Assembly (NCBI RefSeq): GCF_030758315.1
Contig: NZ_CP132336.1
Coordinates: 4,307,001-4,371,000, forward strand
DNA from: Pararhizobium sp. IMCC3301
GTDB lineage: Bacteria > Pseudomonadota > Alphaproteobacteria > Rhizobiales > GCA-2746425
Reading direction: 5' to 3'
DNA: 64,000 nucleotides
The notes under the pieces are model-generated. The model was not told the origin of the DNA and did not search any database. It was given only the letters and a program-made list of their open reading frames with translations. This document shows, piece after piece, positions 28,670-36,676 of the stretch. Each line of letters opens with the position of its first letter. The first letter of the stretch is position 1. The position numbers and the translations under genes were made by a program.

Positions 28670-29146
28670 TTATTCGATGTCGCCATGGACGGCAAATTGC
28701 GCCAGATCGGCATCTTGCGGTTTCAGAACCCGGAAGCGCTCCTTCACGCCCGTATCGACCAGTTCGCGTTCGACGATCAGAAGCGTATTGTCTTCATGGT
28801 CCTCGCACATCTGGCGCATATGGGCGATTTCCTCAGTGGCGGGTCCGCGCGCCATGTCCAGGCTTGGGGCACCATAGCGCTGGACGAAATGCGCCGACAG
28901 CTGGTCGATCAGGTCGTCATATTCGCGTTCGCTGATTGCTGTCACAGCGGCAAATGTGGATCTGCCGAATGTCTCCAGCCCAAGCCAGCCATTGGAAAAA
29001 GCCTGTCTGGCCTTGCCGGCAAGATTGGCTTCCGTCCAGTTGGAAAACTCAAAAGCGCCTGACACAGCCCACTCATCCAGCTGCGCAGTGGTTTCAAACA
29101 CATTGAGATCAGAATCGTCGAAACGGATGGTCCGGGCAAGCTTCAC
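28670..29146 (-). CDS. DUF6505-family protein, formate dehydrogenase neighbourhood
   Basis: A 158-aa protein starting MKLARTIRFDDSDLNVFETT, with WAVSGAFEFSNW and RQAFSNGWLGLETFGRSTFA. It resembles the alphaproteobacterial DUF6505 family, which I associate with formate dehydrogenase accessory loci. No cofactor motif is visible. Its start overlaps the stop of the lipoate-ligase-like gene by 4 bp, so they are coupled. Function unknown. Confidence 0.65.
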   Translation of the reverse strand: MKLARTIRFDDSDLNVFETTAQLDEWAVSGAFEFSNWTEANLAGKARQAFSNGWLGLETFGRSTFAAVTAISEREYDDLIDQLSAHFVQRYGAPSLDMARGPATEEIAHMRQMCEDHEDNTLLIVERELVDTGVKERFRVLKPQDADLAQFAVHGDIE

Positions 29147-29871
29147 GCCTTTGCCTCCAGTATAAAGGTGAGGGGTATGATATCTGTGCCGCTTTCATTT
29201 TTGATCAGCATGCCGCCCAATTCATCAAGCCCCATGAAAACGCCTTTACGCGGGCTCTGTACCACTTCACCCAGAGTGTCGCATTTCGCTCGCCAGGCTG
29301 CGTGCAGCGGCGCAAAGCCATCATCCATATAACGGTTGATCCAGACCAGCGTGTGTCTTGACCAGCTTTCAATCAGTTGGGGAATGGTAATGTCTCCACA
29401 GCCCTCTTCAAGTAATGTGGTTTGATCCGGGCTTTGGCCCGGTTCGCGGTTGCCCACTGGCAGCACAGGCATTTCAATAGCCACCACCAGCCAGTCCGGT
29501 TCCGCGCCGGGTATGGTTGTCGATGCTGCGGCTCTGAGGCGTCCGCACAGCGCTCCATTGACCTTGATCCGGTCCGGCCAGCGGAAATGCACCGCGACTT
29601 CCGGCGGGGCCAGCGCGCCAAGACTGTCGGCGAGGCCCAATTCGCCGGCAAACACAGCGCCGATTGCTTTTTCAAGCGGTTCTTCAGGTGCCAGCACCAG
29701 GGCTGCTCTGGCCATGGTTCTGTCTTCAGACCAGACGATCAGGCCCGGATCGATCCCCCGCATTGCCGCCGAAATTGCCTTTGCGAAGGGATCAAGGTCC
29801 GCCCGCAGCGCCTCGCCCCGGAACATCGGCGGAAACTGTGGTGTGTCCGGATCAGGCTGGCCGATGATCAT
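29143..29871 (-). CDS. Biotin/lipoate protein ligase-like protein (DUF4444-type)
   Basis: A 242-aa protein with a degenerate biotin/lipoate ligase fold: LVLAPEEPLEKAIGAVFAGE, AVHFRWPDRIKVNGALCGRL (matching the WPND-x-hydrophobic/Lys region), WLVVAIEMPVL, then SRHTLVWINRYMDDGFAPLHAAW and a C-terminal GVFMGLDELGGMLIK. The lysine in RIKVNG is retained, so nucleotide binding is possible. In alphaproteobacteria this gene travels with formate dehydrogenase maturation genes rather than with lipoate metabolism; its real substrate is unknown. It overlaps the genes on both sides by 4 bp. Confidence 0.75.
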   Translation of the reverse strand: MIIGQPDPDTPQFPPMFRGEALRADLDPFAKAISAAMRGIDPGLIVWSEDRTMARAALVLAPEEPLEKAIGAVFAGELGLADSLGALAPPEVAVHFRWPDRIKVNGALCGRLRAAASTTIPGAEPDWLVVAIEMPVLPVGNREPGQSPDQTTLLEEGCGDITIPQLIESWSRHTLVWINRYMDDGFAPLHAAWRAKCDTLGEVVQSPRKGVFMGLDELGGMLIKNESGTDIIPLTFILEAKA

Positions 29872-30980
29872 TTCAGCGCGTCCAAGTTCAACAGGTTTTC
29901 AGCAACCTCCCAGAATGCCCTTGCTTGTGGGCTATCCGGTTTAGAAGCGACAATCGGCGCGCCGCCATCGCTGGCAATCCGGATGTCCAGATCCAGCGGA
30001 ATTTCTCCAAGGAAAGGAACACCAAGCTTTTCAGCCTCCAACTTGGCACCGCCATGGCCGAACGGATGGTGCACGGTCTGGCAGGTCGAACAGACAAAGG
30101 ACGACATGTTTTCGATGATGCCGAGGATCGGTGTATTCATTTTCTGAAACATGTCGATGCCTTTGCGGGCGTCAATCAGGGCAATATCCTGGGGTGTCGA
30201 GACAATCACCACCCCATCGACTTCCGCTTTCTGGCAAAGCGTCATCTGCACGTCACCGGTTCCCGGCGGCAGATCGACCAGAAGCACGTCCAGCCGTCCC
30301 CATTGCACCTGCCCGAGCATTTGTTGCAAGGCGCCCATCAGCATTGGACCGCGCCACACCACGGCTTCATCCTCGCCTGTCATCAATCCGATCGACATCA
30401 GCGTCACACCGTGGTTGCGCAACGGCAGAATGATATGGCCATCGGGGCTGGAGGGCCGTCCAGACACCCCCAGCATGCGCGGTTGGCTGGGGCCATAGAC
30501 ATCGGCGTCCAGAAGGCCGACCCGTTTGCCCTGCGCCGCCAGCGCCACCGCCAGATTTGCCGCGACTGTGGATTTGCCGACGCCGCCCTTGCCCGAGGCG
30601 ATTGCGATGATCCGGTCAACCCCCGGAACCCGTTTTGACTGGCCCTCAAGCGGTTTGGGCGGCTTGATTGGAAATCCCGGAGGCGCTCCTTTGGCAGCAG
30701 GAGGAGGTGTCGTCTTTGCCTGGCCTTGCGCGGCATGGGAGGTCATGACGACATTCACCGCGACAATGCCGGGCACGGATTTTGCCGCTTCTTCCGCTGC
30801 CTTGCGCAACGGCTCCATCGCCGATCCGCGCTGAGGATCGACTTCAAGAATGAAGCTGACACGCTCGCCATTGACGCCGAGGCCCTGAACCTGACCTGTG
30901 GAGATGATATCTTCCCCGCTGGCAGGATCGATAATTCTGGAAAGAGCGGCCCGCACCGCTTCCAGTGTCGGTTCGCTCAT
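29868..30980 (-). CDS. mrp: Mrp/ApbC/NBP35-type Fe-S cluster carrier ATPase
   Basis: A 370-aa P-loop ATPase that carries and transfers 4Fe-4S clusters. The N-terminal DUF59/FeS-assembly domain (about 1-90) is followed by an alanine/proline linker and the ParA-like domain with the deviant Walker A GKGGVGKSTVAANLA, LDADVYGPSQPRMLG, and the CxxC cluster site FVCSTCQ. It sits between the ligase-like gene and DUF6494 with 4-bp overlaps on both sides. The context suggests it is dedicated to Fe-S delivery for the formate dehydrogenase. Confidence 0.92.
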   Translation of the reverse strand: MSEPTLEAVRAALSRIIDPASGEDIISTGQVQGLGVNGERVSFILEVDPQRGSAMEPLRKAAEEAAKSVPGIVAVNVVMTSHAAQGQAKTTPPPAAKGAPPGFPIKPPKPLEGQSKRVPGVDRIIAIASGKGGVGKSTVAANLAVALAAQGKRVGLLDADVYGPSQPRMLGVSGRPSSPDGHIILPLRNHGVTLMSIGLMTGEDEAVVWRGPMLMGALQQMLGQVQWGRLDVLLVDLPPGTGDVQMTLCQKAEVDGVVIVSTPQDIALIDARKGIDMFQKMNTPILGIIENMSSFVCSTCQTVHHPFGHGGAKLEAEKLGVPFLGEIPLDLDIRIASDGGAPIVASKPDSPQARAFWEVAENLLNLDALK

Positions 30981-31189
30981 TGAGCATCCGTCAGTGTGAT
31001 TTGACCTTCGACCACATGTTCCAGATCGACCCCGTCCAGCGTCAGCACCATCCGCGCTTTGAGCGGCCCGCTGCCAAGCGTGCCCGCATCCCGGGCGGCA
31101 CGCACCGCTTCCTCGATTTCCTGCTGCGACGTCACGCCGACCTTTTTCAGAAATTTGCGAAGGGACATGTTGAAAGCTTCACTGTCCAT
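30977..31189 (-). CDS. DUF6494-family small protein
   Basis: A 70-aa protein from the ATG at 31189, preceded by a GGGAGAAC ribosome site. It reads MDSEAFNMSLRKFLKKVGVT, then SQQEIEEAVRAARDAGTL and a C-terminal two-strand segment. It matches my memory of the alphaproteobacterial DUF6494 family. It overlaps the Mrp gene by 4 bp and probably leads the operon DUF6494-mrp-ligase-DUF6505. Function unknown. Confidence 0.7.
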   Translation of the reverse strand: MDSEAFNMSLRKFLKKVGVTSQQEIEEAVRAARDAGTLGSGPLKARMVLTLDGVDLEHVVEGQITLTDAQ

Positions 31190-31289
31190 AATGTTCTCCC
31201 TTTGTTGACAGAGACCGCTATCGCTGAGCCACGAATTTGAGTGTCGCCTGTCTTGTTGTAAGGTGTAGCGAAAATCTCGGGAGAGGGAA

Positions 31290-32075
31290 ATGCCTGTCAG
31301 CTGCGTGATAGGACGTCTATTAGTCGCAATCCTGTTTATAGGGCTGCAAAAGCCGCAATCCGCGGGCGCACAGCAGGCCGATCTGCGGCTCATCGTGCCG
31401 CAACGGCTGATCGACACTGGCCTGATCCGGCATCTGCTGCCGAGGTTTCGCTTCAAATCCAGAATTCGTGTTGAGGCGGTGCCTGAGGGAGGTGAGGGCG
31501 AGGCAAGCCTTTTGCCCGATGCAGAGGGGGGCGTCGCCGTGATGAGTTCGGCTGAAGGTGAACCCTATTATCTTGCTATGCTGTCGGGCGATCCTGAGCA
31601 CCGCAAAAAGATCAGCAGCCTTCAGGCCTGGCTGCAAAGTGTTCCGGGGCGTTCGGCCATAGAAAGTTTCAAACCCGATGGCACTCAGATGTTCACCCCA
31701 GGTGCCAAAAAAATTGTTAAAGCGCAAAAAGTCAAAATCGAAGGCGATGCCGACCTCGGATCAAAACTGGCGCTGCTGCATTGCGGGCGCTGCCATGTTA
31801 TCGACAGCCGCAATCCGTTCGGCGGTATCGGCTCCACGCCTTCATTCGGGGCTATGAGAGGGATGCCGAAATGGGCTACCAGTTTCCCCGCTTTCTGGTC
31901 CATCAATCCGCACCCGGCCTTCACCCAGATTGAAGGCATTACCGAGCCCTTCGACCCGGCCCGCCCGCCACCAATCGCTCCGCTGATCCTGACCCTGGAG
32001 GAGGTCGAGGCTATCTCGTCCTTTGTCTCACGAATGAAGCCGAAAGATCTTGGCGGTGGTGTTGAAGCGCGCTGA
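31290..32075 (+). CDS. TupA-like periplasmic domain fused to cytochrome c (CxxCH) domain
   Basis: A 261-aa exported protein with an N-terminal signal (about 1-28). Residues about 30-140 read like a shrunken tungstate/molybdate-binding protein: TGLIRHLLPRFRFKSRIRVE, EPYYLAMLSGDPEH, and AIESFKPDGTQMFTPGAKK, close to the TupA C-terminal region. Residues 150-261 contain one heme c site (CGRCH, Cys165, Cys168, His169) and a probable distal Met near RGMPKWATSF or SRMKPKDLG. It is divergent from the Fe-S operon and was probably once contiguous with the formate dehydrogenase genes now at 52-64 kb. Electron transfer or oxyanion sensing are both possible. Confidence 0.75.
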   Translation: MPVSCVIGRLLVAILFIGLQKPQSAGAQQADLRLIVPQRLIDTGLIRHLLPRFRFKSRIRVEAVPEGGEGEASLLPDAEGGVAVMSSAEGEPYYLAMLSGDPEHRKKISSLQAWLQSVPGRSAIESFKPDGTQMFTPGAKKIVKAQKVKIEGDADLGSKLALLHCGRCHVIDSRNPFGGIGSTPSFGAMRGMPKWATSFPAFWSINPHPAFTQIEGITEPFDPARPPPIAPLILTLEEVEAISSFVSRMKPKDLGGGVEAR

Positions 32076-32470
32076 CTGCGCGGGGTTGGGCGGAGACTTG
32101 AAGGTGTGATGGGTCAACTTGGCTTTATGACCAAGACAATACCATTGCGGCGCGGCGATAGCTTCGAAGACCATTCTCGGTCATCTTTACAACTGGTCAG
32201 CATTAAGAAAGCAGTCATCCGAGGATATGAGCCTGATGACAGCTCCGAATTCTTCTTGGACCTTCGATTTTTAAAGCTGATCGTCACTTCCGGCCCTTAC
32301 CAGGCATTCGCCAGTTGACCAGACGCCGCAGCGCAGCTTCCGCATTGCTGACATTCGAGGATATCGAAGCATCCACTATTTGTGAATATCATCCATCAGG
32401 AACATAAGTGCTGAATTGACTGAAGAGATACGACGGGCTCTTATGATGCCATCAATTGTATGGATCAATT
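32076..32470. other. Left edge of the accessory island, no supported gene
   Basis: About 395 bp between the cytochrome gene and the nuclease-like gene. The composition becomes visibly more AT-rich to the right. A 70-codon frame at 32106-32318 has no recognisable domain. No integrase, tRNA or clear direct repeat marks the junction. Confidence 0.5.
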
Positions 32471-33829
32471 ATGTCTGAGCAACTTCCCGAATATCTCGTT
32501 CAAGGTGAGCAAGCCCGATTGTTCCCAGTTCTATCCACTACCTCAAAGGAAGGCCGTACGACATCAATTGTGCTGGCCTGTATGGCAAAGGTGGATGAAT
32601 TCGGTGCATCACTCCTCAGGAGCTTGGGTCAAAAAGTTAGTGTTCGCTCAAAGATCGCAACCTACACCGAAGTTGTATGTAAGAACCGCCCCCTAAAACT
32701 AAAGGATCGCCCAGACGGATTGATCGTGTTGCGTACAGGCAGCCGTGAATGGAGAGCTTTAGTTGAGGCGAAAATTGGTTCAAGTGAACTAAATGCCGGG
32801 CAGATCGAGAAGTACCGCCAATTAGCCAAGGATAACGCTATCGATTGTGTGATCTCGATATCCAATCAGTTCTCAACAACTCCATCGACGCACCCTGTGG
32901 CAGAAGTAACTAAGAGCAGATCCAGAGTTCCTGTATTCCATTGGTCTTGGATGCACATCCTGACAGAAGCGGACCTTCTTCTAAGCCAGGACACTGTGTC
33001 AGATGTCGATCAACGGTTGCTGCTGAACGAATTGCGTCGCTTTTTGACGCACGAGAGTGCTGGCGTGAAAGGCTTCGACCGCATGCCGAAGGAATGGGGC
33101 GAACTGAACAAGCTAGTGTCGAGCGGTGGTATTATTCCTTCTAAATCAACAGATGCCGTATCCGTGATTGCCGCATGGCAGCAGGAAATCCGAGATCTTA
33201 CTCTTATCTTAAGCCGGATGACAGAAACGAACGTGGCAGAACGACTAAGCCGCAAACACAAATCTGATGGTGCTGCGCGGTTAAAGGACGAATTGAGCAC
33301 ACTTCGAGAGAAACATCAGCTGCAAACAGAACTCGAAGTTCCCAACGCTGCTGCGCCAATTTCGGTTGTTGCAGATATTAATCGTAGAAGCCTGGACGTC
33401 GGCATGACGCTGCGCGCTCCTGAGGATAAAGTATCAACCAAAGCGCGCGTCAATTGGGTCTTACGGCAAATTAGGACGGACAAGCTGGAAGACCTTTATT
33501 TGCGTTTGTTGTGGCCTGGTAAATCCGAACCCACACAGCACTTGGTTGCAGACTTACGGAAGAACCCTCATCTAGCGGCAGAGGCCAAGAACCATTTGTC
33601 ACCGCACAGCTTCCATGTTTTCCGTTCCAAACGACTGGGAGCCAGATTCACACAACAGTCCAATTTCATAATTGATCTCGAAGAATTGGTGCCAACTTTC
33701 TATGGCGACGTCGGCTCATATTTGACGACATGGCAAAAGCAGGCACCAAAGATCAAGGAAGACAGATTGTCGGCTGAAGACGTGTCCACCACTGCCATTT
33801 CAGAAGACGCGCAAGATTATAATCCTTGA
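32471..33829 (+). CDS. PD-(D/E)XK nuclease-like protein, putative defence gene
   Basis: A 452-aa protein from the ATG at 32471. The N-terminal third carries a RecB-like nuclease signature: Pro81-Asp82-Gly83 (RPDGLIVL), Glu99-Ala-Lys101 (LVEAKIGS) and Gln111-xxx-Tyr115 (QIEKYRQL). This order and spacing fit the PD-(D/E)XK superfamily with a QxxxY motif. A helical middle part and a C-terminal domain (RSLDVGMTLRAPEDKVSTKA, FIIDLEELVP) follow, which I do not recognise. There is no signal or membrane segment. It is AT-richer than the flanking genes and adjacent to an AbiV-family gene, which suggests phage defence, not yet demonstrated for this family. Confidence 0.7.
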   Translation: MSEQLPEYLVQGEQARLFPVLSTTSKEGRTTSIVLACMAKVDEFGASLLRSLGQKVSVRSKIATYTEVVCKNRPLKLKDRPDGLIVLRTGSREWRALVEAKIGSSELNAGQIEKYRQLAKDNAIDCVISISNQFSTTPSTHPVAEVTKSRSRVPVFHWSWMHILTEADLLLSQDTVSDVDQRLLLNELRRFLTHESAGVKGFDRMPKEWGELNKLVSSGGIIPSKSTDAVSVIAAWQQEIRDLTLILSRMTETNVAERLSRKHKSDGAARLKDELSTLREKHQLQTELEVPNAAAPISVVADINRRSLDVGMTLRAPEDKVSTKARVNWVLRQIRTDKLEDLYLRLLWPGKSEPTQHLVADLRKNPHLAAEAKNHLSPHSFHVFRSKRLGARFTQQSNFIIDLEELVPTFYGDVGSYLTTWQKQAPKIKEDRLSAEDVSTTAISEDAQDYNP

Positions 33830-33989
33830 ACCTTCCTTGTCGACCCCCGCTCTTGGAGCTAAGGTCTACTATCGCTAATCTGTGGTTTTGACGGCCCATT
33901 GCCGACCTTCATGTCAACCGCAGCGAAAGGCTGCAAGGAGCCCTTTGTTGCAGTTTGCAACGGTGGCCACGAACTACATTCTTCGTCTA

Positions 33990-34694
33990 CTACGCAGGAC
34001 GAAACGGCGTGCCAGTCTTGATGTGATCCCGCTCATATCCGAGTACTGCCTCCGCGATGTCTTGCTGGCCTGCTTCCATGCGCGAGATGTAGTACCACCA
34101 AAAGTCTTCCGCGCTGAGCATTTCCTGAAACTTGCCGGGCTTCATTGTGAAGAGCCTATCGTGAGCGGTCGTGAACTTGGCTGGTATTTTCTCACTGACG
34201 TGACGGTGTGCGAGTGCAAGACAGTTCTCGGCAAGCCTGACACAGTCCCGCGCAGCGGTAGCCCGGACGATCTCACGCGGCGTTTGCACCCGTTCTGGGT
34301 CGTTCCTCAAATCGCTATACATTGACGGTTCGCGCCCGTTTTTAAGGTGAAAGGTCAGATCAAGCGCCACCCTCAGCGCTTCGCGTGGATCAGGGCTACT
34401 AAAGGCCCAAATACTCAATGCGTAGTTGATCTTTTGCCCGTGGTTTTCCATCGACGCTTTCAGCTTCTTGCAAACTGCTGGATCGGTAAGGTTGCGGTGC
34501 TGGGAATCGAAAGTGAGCAGCGCCTTACCCGCTTCTTCAATACAAGAGACGGCCAAGAAGTAGGCCCGTGCCATGTGGTCATGGTCACGTAAGAGCAAAG
34601 ATTCAACGAGCAGTTCATCCGCGTTGCGGAGTGCGGCTTCGCTGTACAAATGCAGAAGCGTGGTTGTCAGCTTGGGTAGGTGCGGTGAACCCAT
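33990..34694 (-). CDS. AbiV-family abortive infection protein
   Basis: A 234-aa protein with the HEPN-like AbiV fold. The N-terminal half reads LYSEAALRNADELLVESLLL, MARAYFLAVSCIEEAGKALL, then HRNLTDPAVCKKLKASMENHGQKI, which follows the AbiV pattern of repeated helices with an E-E-x-GKA segment and a later His-rich helix. Lactococcal AbiV blocks phage translation after infection; homologues in other phyla are untested. It is convergent with the nuclease-like gene, with 160 bp between the stops, so they are neighbours rather than an operon. Confidence 0.75.
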   Translation of the reverse strand: MGSPHLPKLTTTLLHLYSEAALRNADELLVESLLLRDHDHMARAYFLAVSCIEEAGKALLTFDSQHRNLTDPAVCKKLKASMENHGQKINYALSIWAFSSPDPREALRVALDLTFHLKNGREPSMYSDLRNDPERVQTPREIVRATAARDCVRLAENCLALAHRHVSEKIPAKFTTAHDRLFTMKPGKFQEMLSAEDFWWYYISRMEAGQQDIAEAVLGYERDHIKTGTPFRPA

Positions 34695-34850
34695 GGTGGC
34701 TCCTGATTATTATAGAGGCAGTAGCATACCACGAGTGCGTATGGCCGGTTTGTCCGCAGAGCAGACATTAGTGCACGTCGCAGCGAACGTCCTTCCCGCC
34801 CATTTCGGCAATCGATATTCATTTTGGTTGCCGTCGATTCGTCGGAACAG
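34695..34850. other. Intergenic segment upstream of the abiV-like gene
   Basis: About 155 bp that lead from the AbiV-like start to the first gntR-tail repeat. I see no gene; it presumably holds the promoter of the AbiV-like gene. Confidence 0.4.
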
Positions 34851-35243
34851 TAGGCCTTGCGCAAGATTCGGCCAAATTCTGCAAACCGCAGAAAGCCGCA
34901 GATGGCTTATTTGACCGATTATCGGCCCACTCCCTAGGAAATCTCAGCCGCTTCTTCCTTCTGGCTGGTCATCCATTTCAGATAGTCGTTTTCGGTGTTG
35001 TCGATATGCAGGCGCAGAAGCTTGCAGAACTGTTCGACATCGCCACTTTCGATCAGACCATGCAGTCTGGCATGGGTTTTCAGTGAATTATTCACCACAT
35101 TGTCGAAATCCTGGGCGCGGGTGCGCAACGCCCCGATTTTTTGTCGAGATGAGGTTATAGGCTGCAGTCAGATAGGGGTTGTTGCCGTAACTCAGAATGA
35201 CATCATGGAATTTGGCGTCGAGCAATCTGTATCGGTCATGTCG
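34851..35243 (-). pseudogene. GntR 3'-end duplicate, copy A (frameshifted fragment)
   Basis: Reads on the minus strand as the C-terminal 64 residues of the GntR regulator encoded at 45860-46561 (RTRAQDFDNVVNNSLKTHARL, then HIDNTENDYLKWMTSQKEEA). Upstream of residue 170-equivalent, a one-base length change (around 35131-35160) breaks the frame, but similarity continues to about 35243. The DNA-binding domain is absent. The 3' flank (34851-34930) also resembles the flank of the intact copy, so a block rather than a gene was duplicated. The stop codon and last codons of the neighbouring marR gene lie inside the end of this block. Confidence 0.88.
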
Positions 35244-35778
35244 CTACCTGCTCAAAGCAAATTTGATCTGTCTCGAAGGGAAGCAGCGGTTCTGCCAGCA
35301 ACGTGCAATAGCCGCCATTTGATGAGGTTTCATGGTGAATACATGATTTGCAAATCCCGAACGGACGACCCCTATTGTGCGACAGCACATCCCCAAGCAC
35401 GGCCCTTAGGGACTCCAATAACCTGTCTTTTTCGCCACCCGGGAAATCAGCCAACGCCCCCGTCAGCGCATTTTGTGCAATTGCAATGTCCTTTCCAGTC
35501 TGTGTCAATTCAAAGCTAATCGCGCGCTTATCAAGCGTTGATCGGTGTTCGGTCACGTAGCCCTTTTGGGTCAGCGACTTGAATGTCTGCGACATGGTCC
35601 CGCGCGTGGTCCCCAGATACTCGGCCACATGCGACGGGCTGCGCGAAAACCGGTTGGCCCGCCCAAGATATTCCAAAACGGCGCGTTGGGTGGGGTTCAG
35701 ATCACCGCCCCACGCTGTCGCGGCATCGAGGCGTGCAAGGCGATTGATCAGTTCCCGGATATATAGGTCTTGTTCCAT
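35236..35778 (-). CDS. MarR-family regulator with C-terminal Cys cluster
   Basis: A 180-aa repressor-type regulator. The winged helix (about 25-110) reads LNPTQRAVLEYLGRANRFSR, SPSHVAEYLGTTRGTMSQTF and DKRAISFELTQTGKD. The C-terminus adds FGICKSCIHHE, then GYCTLLAEPL and QICFEQ, a four-Cys, two-His set able to bind a metal or Fe-S cluster, or to act as a thiol switch; most MarR proteins lack this. The start is 8 bp from a palindrome at 35786-35832 in the divergent promoter region, its probable operator. Its 3' end runs into gntR-tail copy A. Confidence 0.87.
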   Translation of the reverse strand: MEQDLYIRELINRLARLDAATAWGGDLNPTQRAVLEYLGRANRFSRSPSHVAEYLGTTRGTMSQTFKSLTQKGYVTEHRSTLDKRAISFELTQTGKDIAIAQNALTGALADFPGGEKDRLLESLRAVLGDVLSHNRGRPFGICKSCIHHETSSNGGYCTLLAEPLLPFETDQICFEQVAT

Positions 35779-35785
35779 GGTCAGG

Positions 35786-35832
35786 TAGTATCGAGTCGAA
35801 ATAACTATTGCAATAGTTTCGACTCGATACTA
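35786..35832. promoter_or_regulatory. Palindromic operator between marR and the secreted-protein gene
   Basis: Perfect 16-bp inverted repeat: TAGTATCGAGTCGAAA at 35786-35801 and its complement at 35817-35832. Its spacer contains a second, perfect palindrome CTATTGCAATAG (35805-35816). It sits between two divergent starts (35778 and 35865), so binding could control both. Nothing else in the window has such a strong dyad. Confidence 0.85.
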
Positions 35833-35864
35833 AGAGTGAGGCGGTAACATTGAGAGGACTTCAC

Positions 35865-36617
35865 ATGACCCATCGTTTCTTTGCTCTGCTCGCGACACTG
35901 ACCCTGGCAACCGGTCCGGCGTTCGCCGAGGGCACCCATGCTATTGACCAAGTCGGCGCGATCCTGTCGGATGCGGACACCACCAGGACCGCATCGTTCG
36001 ATATCTTGGCCGCTCACGCCCATCGCGACGGCAACGTGGTTACCTTCCACATGACCACAAAGGGTGTTGCGGGTGCGGATGTTCCCACGGCGACCGGCGC
36101 TGTGGGCGGGGCAGAGGTCTTGGCCTACGTCTGGCCAACCTCGCTTGATCCATCATCAGTTGGGTTTGAAGGCGGGACAGGCATCCTTGCCCTGGCAGCA
36201 ACCAGCCATCCGAACTTTGACGACACGCCACTTTTTGATGAGGATCTGGACGGCAATCCGACAAACGACGGCGTTGTTTGGCACAGCCACTGGGTCGTTC
36301 TGACCCCGACAGACGCCTGCGGCCCTGGTATATTGGCCGTCCGTGATATTCCCGAGGGGACGTCACCAAAGTTACCGGCAACATGGCCTGGATTTCCAAT
36401 CTTTCTCGATAGCCCCGGTTTTACTCCGCTGTTTGATGGGCCTGAAATTGTGGTTAACGTGGCCTTCAACAGTGACTTGGAATTGGAAGCTGTCGCATAT
36501 GACGGCCTCACCTCGGCATTGCGTGTGAATGCAAACGTGCATGCGCCACTGCTTTGCGTGGTTGATGTTTTTGACGTTGCCTCCGGCGATCTGAGCTTGC
36601 CCGGCAAACTGAACTAA
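35865..36617 (+). CDS. Secreted protein of unknown function, MarR-controlled cassette
   Basis: A 250-aa protein from the ATG at 35865, with a Sec signal peptide cleaved after about residue 22 (LTLATGPAFA-EG). The mature part is beta-rich with no recognised domain. Noteworthy are an acidic Ca-site-like loop (DEDLDGNPTNDG), a VVWHSHWVVL segment with two His, and two Cys (DACGPG, LLCVVD) that could form a disulfide. The CPGC thioredoxin-like gene follows after 59 bp. I cannot assign a function. Confidence 0.75.
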   Translation: MTHRFFALLATLTLATGPAFAEGTHAIDQVGAILSDADTTRTASFDILAAHAHRDGNVVTFHMTTKGVAGADVPTATGAVGGAEVLAYVWPTSLDPSSVGFEGGTGILALAATSHPNFDDTPLFDEDLDGNPTNDGVVWHSHWVVLTPTDACGPGILAVRDIPEGTSPKLPATWPGFPIFLDSPGFTPLFDGPEIVVNVAFNSDLELEAVAYDGLTSALRVNANVHAPLLCVVDVFDVASGDLSLPGKLN

Positions 36618-36676
36618 CCCGAATGGGGCTGCGGTTCACGCGGCCCATCTCCAGCCACACCTTTGGAGACCTCCCG

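Noticed and set aside
32106-32318. Small gene left of the nuclease-like gene
   Set aside because: 70 codons without domain, signal or conserved context; insufficient support.
34851-35243. A second functional GntR regulator
   Set aside because: Copy A lacks the DNA-binding domain and is frameshifted.
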